Source: Lates calcarifer
Lineage: Eukaryota; Chordata; Actinopteri; Centropomidae
Reading direction: 5' to 3'
DNA: 64,000 bases
NCBI RefSeq assembly: GCF_001640805.2
Contig: NC_066845.1
Span: 21,640,307-21,704,306 of the forward strand
The notes under the pieces were generated by a model that had not been told where the DNA came from, did not search any database, and saw only the letters and a list, made by a program, of their open reading frames with translations. Each line of letters opens with the position of its first letter. Position 1 is the stretch's first letter. Of the stretch, positions 29,001-41,000 are shown one piece after another. Both the position numbers and the translations under genes were made by a program.

Positions 29001-32000
29001 TCATAACCTCTGTTTTCCCTAATATGACAAATCAAATGTCTGCTGTGAAAAGAGCTTATTGCAAGTGGAATATGTTTTTTAGACAAAACAAGGAATTTGA
29101 TAATGTTATGTAGAGCAATGAAAATGACTGATAGATATTTTTCCACATTTTACAGATTAAAATATTGATCAATTAAACAAGAACAAAATCACAACATATT
29201 AACATATTGAAAAAGTTTGATTTGTCTGACCATCTGTCCAAAACTCTGACATATTCAGTTTACTTTCATATATAACAAAGAAAAGCTGGAACAGAGTGTT
29301 TGGTTTACTTGCTTGGAAACTGACTCATGGTTAAAACAAAACAGTTGCTAATTATTTTTCTGTCCATCTATGTCTTGATTAATTGACTCATTGTTTCAGC
29401 TCTAGACCCGAGGCATATGTTCAGTGTGACGCAGTGCTATAGAGGACCTGCAGCCAATGATATTTCTGTTGTTTAGCTGTGGTGGCTGCTGATGGTTGGT
29501 TCCACAGGCAGTGATTATACGGTCATATGAACCAGAGCTACAAGGTGAACGCCTCAGAGATCAGAACGTGCTTGAATCAGTGCTTAAATCACCACATGAG
29601 GTGAAAAGAGATTCATGTCTGTATTGACATACTTAGACTTTCAAATGTCATTTTCCGTTTGGTCTAGTTGTAAGCGCTCTGGCTTGCAGTGATGGAGGGC
29701 TAATACACTACTTACCAAGTTGTGGCAAATGCCATATTCAGCATGCATAGCATGTCTCCATCCACAAGGAGGGAGATGAGGGGACAAGAGGTGGTATGTT
29801 ATTTTGATGGGGAGCTGATTGCGCTGGAGGTTGCAGAGGTTTTAGAGGTGAAAGGTTAAAGATGCAGCCTTTCTTTGTCAACACACAATAGGCCACAGCG
29901 GAGCAGGCTCCGGCTGTATTGGTTGCTGCTAAAAGCCTTCCCAGCCTCGAGCTATAATGGTCAATAAGCTGTCATGAGGATTAGCAACAGAGACCACACA
30001 CTGGAGAGCTCCATTCTTCTCTGCCACTGGTCCAGAATCAGTGAACACTACTACAGCCTTGGAGCATGGACTGAAACAAGGCTTAATCCCTGCTGTTAGG
30101 ATCTGACCAGAATGCATTAGACAGAAAATTGGAAAATGATGTATAGGAGGACTGATTGACCAATATCCTGACAGAATGTCCTTGTACAGGCAGTGGCCTC
30201 TTATTAAAAGAACTCTTACAGCATTAGATCGACCTTTGTCCAAAGCATGTGTTTTAGATTTGAAAATATGTTTTTCTGACTTCCAGTAAACATTTCTGAT
30301 ATTAACGCTACAGCAGCATCATCGTCTTTTATTACAACAAAACACCAAGTTATATCTGACAGAAGCAGACATGATGTTGACTGTGATTTATATAATTTAT
30401 ATCAAGCCCTTACAAATTATTTTCATACCATATGGAAACAAATGGAATATGGTTACTGGGGGAAAAAAATAAATATTTTCTCATTTGCCTCTAGTGGTAT
30501 TTTTCCAGTTTTTGAGATATCAGTTTTCCACACCAGTATAATGGAGGTGAATGTGATTTTGTTTGTTAAGCTCACAGAACACAGTTTCATTGGTAGTGAG
30601 TGGTTCCACAGTAAACTGTGGATTATCCAGACTAACAAGAGCACTGCTGCTGGAAAGTCACGTTGCTGTTGAATGTTTTTAAATGTTATTTTTATCAGCC
30701 ACACAAGCTCGAATCATGGCAGTGCCAGTCAGCCCACCTCTTTGCCTCAGACTTCAGCTGTACTCTTTGTTAGGAGCTAATTAGCAAAGTTAGATGCATG
30801 CTAAAATGCTAAACTAAGATGGTGAACATGGTAAACCTAAAAGTGGTAAAGTCTATTTTCACGTCTCTGAGTGCTACTGAAATGTGGGTAACCTATTATA
30901 CATTACCATATTGTTCCTGAATGCATCATATGTAGACAAACAGAATCGGAGCTACTGCTGCTACTCCGTTAAGCTTGTTTATGAAAGTGAAACTCCATTC
31001 ACTCCCATGTCTCAAATATGGGACAAGTAAAAGTGCAGCTATCTGTATGGCTGGATCCTTTAAAAAGCTGCACCATACTTTGAAATCTGGTTAGAAGTAG
31101 TTGAAAGTCAATTAGTTTAAAAACATACAATAGTGATAAAATGAATACAAATATACAATTGTTGAGTAACCTCAGTTTTTATTTTAGCTCCATATCAGCC
31201 ACACTGAAAGAAGACTGAAGACATTATTCCTAAATATATCTGTTCACTGTTACATCTCAGAGTGTCCGTATCAGTGAGGCGGGGTGGCTCACAGACACAC
31301 AGACACGATGCTTGACTGCATGATGTTTGTGTGTTATATGTCAATATAAGTGTGCGTCTGGTCAGGGAGGGTGAGGCACGTGTGAGTTAGAACAGAGCTT
31401 GTGTGTTGGCGTATGCTCCAGGGAAAACATATGCTGGTGTTGACTGTGGAGCACAAGTGGAGGTGGGTGGGCGGGGGGGGCAGCTGGCGTGTGGCGGGTC
31501 TACAGCTGTTGATAGCAGGGTGATACTCTGACACAGATAGGGGGATCTGACGCACTGACAGCCCATACTCTGCACTTTTCTGGGTGTGAGTGATGGAGCT
31601 CGCCGGGCACCGTGTAAGTGAGAAGTGGACGCTGTGTCTCCAGACAGCAGCTGCACAGATGGTCAGGCTGCTGCTGGAGATGAGACGGGGAAAAGTGGGT
31701 ATGAAATAAAGCTCAGACAACAAGAGGGTAATCAATCTGCAGCAAACAGATTGTTATGGGCTAATGGTTAGACCCGTATGGCAGTCAGATGATACATCAG
31801 GCTCTGTATTAAAAATCAGTCCTGTCAGTGTGGTCCACATCTCCAGTCTATGATGCAGTTTGAATGATCCTGGATGGACTGTACAATTAATTAACATTAC
31901 ACAGATTGTCTATGCAACACATTATTTGACAGTCTGCACTTGTACTAGTGCTCTGTTTTTTGACATGGTAATTGTCATATTTAAGAGTTTCAGAAGTGTG

Positions 32001-35000
32001 TTTGTTTTCCAAAAAAAAAAAAAAGGTGAGAGAGAGAGAGAAAGAAAAGAAGATTGATAGAACTGAAAGATTGAACCTGTATTGTCTGTTAATGTGACTG
32101 TTGGTACACCAAACCATCTTCCCTGACCTCCTGTTTCGTGCTGGAACAACAAAATGTTGCTTCTTAGTGACACCAGTCATTATTCACATGGCCACAAAAG
32201 TTTGCTTTTGTGGCCAACTTTTTCCTCTTGATCCTTCATCTCTGGACAGACAGACAGACAGACACAGCCAAAAGCCTGTCAGAGGCCTAAAAATGGGCTT
32301 AAAAATGAAAAAAGCTCTTTAGATAAATCAGTTGCAGAAACTCCTCAATCCCCAGTAGATCTGTGTTAGGTCATGAAAAGCTGAACAAACTGAAGGAAGA
32401 GGAGATCTTCACACAAACTCTCTGTAATGTCCTCCTAATTCAGCCCAGTCTCCCTGACACCTTCATCAGGAATCAGTGATGAGAAGTCATCGGTTAGAAA
32501 CATTTTTAGAAGTTGTATATTAGCTTGCATCATCCAGGAATCAGACCATCATCTGTACCGCTGTCTGTGACTCCCTGTTGTTCCTGAGTTTTTTCATTCA
32601 GTTCAGTGTTTCTGGTGAAAACCTCACACAAACAACAAAGTGTGCACTGTGCACTGTGTAGTGAGAGATAAAACCTGTGTGAACCTCTTGGTCTTCAGCA
32701 GTACTTCACAGTACTACACAATCTGCCCTCTGTCTTTGATTTCTAATCTCTGCTAGTTTGAAGCAGTGATTAATAGAGAACATTAACACTATCACTTTAT
32801 ATTGCTGCTGATATCAGGTCTAAGTAATGAGGCTGAATATTGACTGAGGTATGTAATGAGAGTGAGCTGCTGCTCTCTGGCTGAACAGTCAGACTGGCAG
32901 GATCATCATTTGTCTCCAGCTGACAGATGTGATGCGTTGCTCTCAGTGGGAGTTCTCTGCTTTGGTCCATGTGTTTAGCACAGAGGGAAATAAATTCCAT
33001 CTACTCTTGAAGCTGAAATTGACAGGCATCTTGTGAACCTGAATCTTCTAATGTTAAATACAGTTGAGCAGTTGTTCAGCATGTATAAGAATCCAGCTGC
33101 TATCTTTTCTCTCTGTTTTATTACTGTCACATTGTAATTTGAAATTTGAATTGTTGACCATCACAGCTTGAATATTTGTTTCTACTTTAGGCAGTAAACT
33201 GGTTCAGTACTCCCCAGTGCTGACATGTTAGACTTCTGTCCAGAGTACTGCCCTTTCTCAGTGAATGTAGGGACGCATGGTGTTGTTATCCTTGGTGTTG
33301 TGGGGAAAAATAGGCCTGTTTCACATTCAAAGAAACCACAACAGAGGAGAGAAAGTTTGGCTGAAAGAGAAAATCCTCCCATCATAAATTTTCAGTAAAA
33401 AACCTGGCAGGTATCAGGGGTAAGGCTGCAACAACTAATTATTTTCATTTGCCAGTTATATTAAACCAATTAAACAAGTCGGTCACAATTTCAGAGCCCA
33501 AGGTGATGTCATCAAATATCTTGTTTTGTCTGACCTCTCTTCCAAAATCCAGAAATATTCAGTTTACCCATTTTTTTTTTTTTTTTTTTACATCAAGAAG
33601 CTTAAACAAGAGACTGTCTGGATTTTTTCTTTAAAAATTACTTTGATTATCAAAATAGTTGCTGGTTGATTTTCTGTCATCCAACTATTTGAATCATCAT
33701 CAGAGACTGAAACTTCATTAGGATGTGTTTGCCTTCTGCCTGTAGTTGAAGTTGCGGATTATCGTCCAATGAAAGCTTTATTTTATTAAGACATCAACCT
33801 TCATTTTAAGGTGTGTGTATCTGCATCTTCCTCTCTCTCTGACTTACCTCTGTGTGCTGTTTTCCCTCAGGCTTTTACAGTGACCATCCATTGGAGTCTG
33901 AACAGAGGGACAGCATGGGTAAGTTCACAAATATGCATTCAGTTCTAAGATGTGAACCAAGGATACAGCTCTGTGTGCTCTGTGTATTTTCTAGCAGAGT
34001 AAATTTTAATCACCACTTCAGACACTGAGTTGTCATGTTGTTCTCACTGATGTTTCACTACATGATGGAACTACACATCTCCCTCTTAGTGTGCTGTGGT
34101 TCAGTTGTAGTTTCTGGCACTGAATCGATCAAAATCACAAGATACAGAGCTCCATCTGGTGGTTAAGAAAGGGACAGTTATTTTAATGAATGACATAATT
34201 TCCAGTCAAATCCACAAGAGGGGAGTATAAACTCAGTAATAATGGAGCAGCAGCACTCCTTTTCTCTTTAGCTTCAACTGGGATAGATGGTATGAAATTT
34301 CACCAGAAGGTGAAAATAAAATGTTTAGAATGAAATGATTGGAGGAATTACTCTGTCTCAATCAGTGGTGATATATGCTGGTCAAGTGGTCAGAGAACTT
34401 GTCTTGTAAATTAAAGTCTACTATTTTTCTGGCATCATCAGATGTTTCTCTGCATGGAGATGAAATGCAAATCTGAAATGTGAGATGTAAAAATGTCAGA
34501 AATGTGTGACTCCTGGCCCAGATGAAACTGGGAGCAAAGGGCCAGAGGTGATGCAGTGGTCCAATGTTAAGGTCCAGGTTCAGGCGAAGTTCATTTGGGA
34601 CTCCCCTGGCTGCTATCGCAGCACCAGGTGGCACCATGAAGGGGTCAGAGGTTGGACACAGTTCAGAAACTGCTGACCTTGCTGTGACTCTGTGATGACC
34701 TGATTGTGTGCAGCTCTCCTCTGGTGTAGGCTTTCTCATCACTCCCTTTATAAACCTGCGAGAGGAGAAAAGGGGTGGGGGGGTCGCTAAGAAGTGGAAA
34801 GACGCCCAAGAGGAACTGTTAAGCCTGCGCAAACAGTGAATGGCCAGCATTGTTGTATGCACCAGGAGGAGGCATGGATTTATGAGGCCGAGTCTGATTA
34901 GGTTGTAAACTTGACGAGGTAGGCTCGCGGCTGCAACCACTCTCTCTCTCTGTTGTCCCTATTCTGCTCCCAGGATGCCTTGGTGCATGCACTGGGCAAG

Positions 35001-38000
35001 GGTTATGCTGGGGTCAAGGGGCTGAGGCAGAGCTCCTCAGGCTTGTAAATGTTCTGACAGGGGTGGGAATTCAGAGACCCCCATTCAGTGTCCAAAAAAA
35101 CCCAGGTCAGGGGCCAAATAGCTGAGTTAGCAACAGCTGTTTTCAACACTAACCCTGTAGATGTAGGAGTCCTACTGTCAATTCACATGTCTCAAATGAG
35201 AAAGTTTTTTTTTTTTTTCCTTGGCCCTTCTTCTGAATCCTTTTCTCAGACTTGTAGTATGCATCGCCATCTTCATGAACCTGCAGATGGTCATTTATTG
35301 GGGACTGATTTGTGGTTCATGGTTATAAACCAATAAGAGTGTGGTGACCTGGGCACAGATGTAGCTCTGTGGGGTGGTGGTAGAATGCAGGAGTTCATAA
35401 ATGCTAGAGCTGCACACTTATTCCGTAACACATCCATTTGGATTAATTATTTCTTTTCAAAGCTTTATCTTAAATTGTTGAGGGCTTTGTATTTGCTTGT
35501 GCCCTAAAAAAATTCAAATGGAGGAATAATTGAAGCAAGTCCTTTGAAGCATAATAATTCATATCCCCCAAATCTGTTTTATAACCTGGGTGGTGACATG
35601 TTTTGCCTCTTGCCTCCCTTCCATTAAGCCCCACTGCTCAGCTGACCGATGGCAGCAGAGTGGGTCGTCAGTGGGGTTATCAGGGTTCTTTGACGACTAC
35701 CTCTGTTCCATGGTTAATCATTATCAGCTGGGGACACGACTTTCTCTGCTCAACTTTTTCCCTGAGTGGTTTCACTGACTGGCTCTATATGCTATTTCCA
35801 TTCCAGTCCAATAAACTTTAATTATCTTTTAGGAAATGTTCATAATAGGAATGAAAATAGAAAAATAATTTCTATATATACCCAAGAATTTTTGCATTCC
35901 ATGTCCAACTGGATGATGTTATCCAGTTAAAAGCCAAAACATATTTGATTTTGATTAAATGATGTTTTTAAATGAGGACTATTCAGTTTCATTGGTCATT
36001 CATTGGTTATGAAACCTTCCTCATAAATCAACACGTGCAGCCAGGCTTCCTGCTGCACTACATTATCCAGACCATAAGGGGGCAGAAGAGTCATAACAGA
36101 CCTCCATGTGATGTATGCTCCCACGTGCCACCTGGACCCAGTGAACTCAACACCCATATGGAACTACTTGGCTTGAGCCCAGGACATGCCTTTCCTTTGT
36201 CCTCACATAACTGGGCTAACTTCATATGCCTCTGTCCAAAAGTCATTCAAGATCACCGGGTTTTCATTTTGATACGTGCTACACAGCAGGGCAGTACTTG
36301 ACGCCGCTTCAGATCCCTCTCTTTGTTCCTTTGTGGTGTTTTTCCTTCTTTGAAATGGATTTCACTTGGGGCCTAAAGACTGTGTACAGCTCAAATGAAT
36401 GTATAGTGGTATGTATGTAAGCGGATAAAGAATGAAAAGGCAGTGGCAGCCTTTTTCTTTCCCTTAATTTTTCTTGTCTTTTCCCATGGGTGCTCCAGCG
36501 TCTTGCTCTCTGAACATGGCATGAATCCGCAGAGTGTTTGGAAGCTGCTGCTGCTGACCTCTGTGCTTTCTTATCATTTTAGGCTTTTATAATTCATGAT
36601 TAGCCCAGATTTGATTCACCATCCCTTTTTTCTCGCTTGATGCAACTCGCATTGGCATTAGACTTGGGGTCAGCCTGCAGAGTGTTTCCAGGTCAGGGAG
36701 AAGTGGGTCACGCTGTTCCCAGTGTCAGTGCCTATAACTTCACAGTGTGTGATGACAAAGCCCAACTCCACAGGGATAAACAAGCAGACTTTTGTGTGGC
36801 CCTGATATATGTAGAAAACAGTATCCATCCACCACATACAGGTCTCTGTAGATATACTGCTTAACTCAAAGCAACCCTGTGCTGACATTTAATTTAGTCA
36901 CTCACTCATTTATTTGTAGATTAATCCCTCATTTAAAGTCAGTATTATATCATAGTTTCTGAGAGCTTTAATAAGCTGTAGACTTTAAGGAGCTTTATTT
37001 GATATAATTCTAGGTTGTTTCACAGAGTGTGACTGTGTGTAGAAATCTATTAAATAAGAAAAGAAACAAATTGATGTTTTTAAAATAATGGTTTTGGTCT
37101 AGCGTTTCCAGTTTTCTAGATACGATATTGAGATTGATTGTTACGAGAAATATTGTTGTTAATTTAATTAATGGTCTCCTTATTAAGACAGTTAAAAGGC
37201 AACATAGAGGTGACATGGACTACTTCTCATTGACACTTTTCCACTCTAAATAAAACGTTTGGGGTCTGCTCTGGCTGGAAAACATCAATGTGTTTGAAAT
37301 TTCCCAGCATGTTAACATAACCTCACAAGGCAATTACTGTGAGATTATTTCCATATGTTGAGATCTCCTCCAATTACACACTGAAATGGGGTTATGATGC
37401 TGATTAACTTCCCAAGAATTGTGGGCACAGATTGTTTCACTATATATATATATATATATATATATGATCTGTGGATATGGCAACAGAACAGTAGCTTCAT
37501 GAAACACAGCCCACAGAGTTTTCCAGTGTACCTCACATTTTTTGCAGTAGATGGATTTTCAACCCAAGTGAAGTGCCAAGCAGCAACATTAACATACAAG
37601 AACAGAATCTAATTGTTAGGTCGTGGACACAGTCACAGTTTGTAATGGCGAATCAGAGAAAGGTCATGGAGTTGAACATGTGGGTCATTGTGGGGAGACT
37701 GATGAACCTCCTACCTGCCTGCTGTGGATAGACTGTCAGCTAAATTGACTATGAAGCTTCAGTCTTTAGTGTCTATACAAGGCCAGTGCTGAATGACTGA
37801 TTCAATTTTGTCCTAAAACATCAGGAATAATGTGATGACAACCCAAATTGATTGATTGAATTTATTTAATGATCGAAAAATACATAAAACACTGGACTGC
37901 AATCATTACACACATCAAATCACTGAGGAATAAAAACATAGTAAAGCCTGAGGGTTTATTTCCACTGTGGTCAACAACAAAACATCGTAGAAAATACAAT

Positions 38001-41000
38001 TAAAATGACAAATAAATAAATAGCAGATGGTGAGTAGCTATTTCACCACTCAATTTTCTTGGTTACAAACCTTTAAAATGATAAATTAAAAATATACTAC
38101 ATGGTGCTCTGTAACCATTTCTTTAAGGCTGCTTTAAACGTGTTCTGTGAAACACTCTACTTTCAAATTAGTGGGCAGATTATCCCACTGTACTTCTGCT
38201 CTGTATAAAAATGTATTTTTACCTATTAAGTTATTGAAAATGAAAAGGTTTGAAATTCGTCGAGATACCTAGCTATGATTGTCTTTTACCAATGAAAAAT
38301 AGTTAATCAGATATTTTGGAACCATGTTTTTCATGTTTTTATGTTATGAGTATCATCTTGATATACATAGCTCTTTTTTCCATTGTCAACCAGTTAAGCC
38401 TTAGTAAACAAAATGTTTAACAAATGCTAATAAAAGTTTTCAATAACTTTATTGAATTGATATAAATACGTTTAGATCCTTATTTATTTTGTGCCAATAT
38501 CTTATCAATATTTGTACTGTGAGAAAATAGTATTGCATTGTTTTTTGTATGTTGTGGAATTTTCCTGTAGCACCAAGTATCAAAAACTGGTGTATAATGA
38601 GTATTTCAAACTGTTTTACAGAAACAGATTTCATTGAATGAAAAACATATTTCTGTATCTTTTTTCTGACATAAGTAACAAAACAAAGGTATTATATCAG
38701 CACTAGTAGAACATTTCCAACAACATTCAGCTTCTTACATTACTGCTGACACTTCTTTAAAGCATACTGCTGTGATTTTAAAATCTGCCTTTACCCACAT
38801 GTCAGGCTGCTGTTGGTTTCCATTCAAATTCACATAGTTTGAAAATCTACATGCGGAGGCTTGAAACAAGGCTGATGATGTTACTCATCATAGAGAACAT
38901 CATGTCTTCAGGGTCAGTCAGAGATATGTTATTGCTGTGTGGCAATATAATGCAGACATTTCAAGTCAATCTGTGCTGGACCACCAGTTTACACTTTGGT
39001 TGATGACCTGACTCACACACTGTAATAAGATGAAACTGCTCATTGTCTGGAAGAAAAAAAAACCTATTAAGACACGTAAAACGCTATGGCATGCTTTGAG
39101 GAATGGTCAGAAGTCATATAAGAGCTATATAAGGTGTGTTGTAAATAAATTGATTAAGGCATTTATCAGTCTCTGAGATTACTGCCTCCATTCTAATGCA
39201 ATGCAATTTAACTGAATTTTGATTGACACTCACAGCAGTATGAAATGAAAAAAACACCTCTCTCCAGTAACAAATGTTCTTATTATTCTGGATATCCTTC
39301 TGCTGAAGATATAATGCTCATAAAAACTGTTGTTGGAGTTTCCTTTGAGTGCTCATCTTCATTAGATTGGCAGGCAAATATCTCAAAATCTGGACAAAAA
39401 AACCCCAAACCGTCTGTGTGTCCAGGTACCACTGGAGCTGAGTGAGAAAATATGTTTTATTTTATTTTATATTTTGGGTGAAATTAGCCTTTAAATGTTG
39501 GAAGGACAGCTAGTGGTAATAGAGCTGTGTCCATGCAAATCTTAATTTCTTGATGCAACATGCAAATTTCATTAGCATGTTGCATCAAGTCTTTTGGTAC
39601 ACATCCGTTGGTCTTGTTGGTGCCTTGGCTGGTAATTGAGGTGTTTGAACCGCAGTCTGCATTCATTGATCAGTGAGTTATTCTCATGTAAACCCACCGA
39701 CAGCAATGAATGTTTATTGCAGCCTTAAGACTGAATTCCTCCTGTGTCACAGCTGATCAGGTGTCCCAGAGTCTGTCTAACTGAAGGTGCACAGGTTTGA
39801 TCCAGAGTCCATGCATAGACTCTGGTTTTGCATTTTGCCCTGAATATGAGCAGAATTGAAATGTTCCATGATGTGTGGTTTCCAGACAATAATGTGTGCC
39901 GTGGTGTCCCTCAGGGTACAGTCAACGGTCGATGGTTTCGGTTAGAGCTCAAACTCACCGACAGCGTTGAATGTTCACTGTGAGCACCAGGGAGAGCTGT
40001 GTGTCTCGCAACTGATTTGTTTGATTGATGGCAGCTAGAGAAAATCAACACGTGACGTATAAGAAACAAAACTCAAACCTCCTAGTTTATTGTCATTCTT
40101 CCTCGGCATCTCTTTGTCACTGCAGTTTGACTCAGACACATGGAAAATCACAGAAACACTTGCCTGTCCCTCGTGTGCTGGCTCCTATCCAAACCACATA
40201 CATTTAAAATGTCTGCAATTCAAATCTAAATATATATTTTGGTTTTCTCTAAGCATGCTATGATGCCAGACCTGTCAGTGTCTTATATGTCCACCTCAGC
40301 TGTCAACAGATTGGGGGGGTGGTGGTGGTGGGGTGCAAAATACTAACTTTGCAATGCTAATGGCACCAAGAAAGACAAGCTAGATATAGCTGCAAGCTGT
40401 GAGTATCACACGCCTATGTGTGTGTGTTTGTGTGTGTGTGTGTGAGAGAGAGTGAGAGTCTGCTTTTGTTTCTCTTGGCCTGTGTGGAGCACCTCCATGC
40501 CAAGACGTGTTACCACCCATGTCGGCATTGAGGTTCAAATGACGTTGATGAGAAGCCAGTAGGAGTGAGGAGAGGCGCTGATGCAAAGGTGTGGGTTTCC
40601 TTAAATAGCCCTGCAGACGTGGTGAACGCCATGATCGCTGTCATCATCTTCACCTTCTGCAGAACTACTAACAAAACTCTCATCTGTCTCCGCTGTGCCT
40701 GCACTTCTCTCATCTTCAGCCTGCAGCAAGAAGAAGAACAAAAAGAAGGAAAAAAGAATCAGAAATAGCATGAATAAAAGGACAGAAGACGATGTCAGTC
40801 TGGCTCATGGAAGGAGGAAAATTGGTGCAAGTGTGATCAGAGAATGCCGTTGTGCCCCACAGCTTAAACTAGTGCACTGCAGTGTTGAGCTAGTTAGCGA
40901 TTACTGTTCCCTTTACCCTGCGCTGAACCTCAGCTACTGCTCTGGGAGTGCGCCTTCCTGTGTTCGCCTCTTTGAGGTTGGAAAATCATGCAGTCATGTT

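Larger units (their letters stand above)
18254..33870 (+). other. nr6a1: nr6a1 intron 1
   Basis: A 15.6-kb phase-1 intron with a GTAGGC donor and a TTTCCCTCAG acceptor. It holds CA/TG microsatellites, five copies of one short repeat family (about 20.2, 21.3, 25.1, 29.1 and 33.4 kb), a type-B repeat fragment (26.46 kb) and a cluster of nuclear-receptor half-sites (26.89 kb). It also has a GC-richer block at about 20.5-20.9 kb. ORFs up to about 130 codons show no recognisable product. Confidence 0.75.

Noticed and set aside
34362..34940. 192-codon minus-strand ORF as a protein gene
   Set aside because: No domain, signal peptide or family resemblance that I can see, and it lies wholly in an nr6a1 intron. 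Kept only as a region to check.
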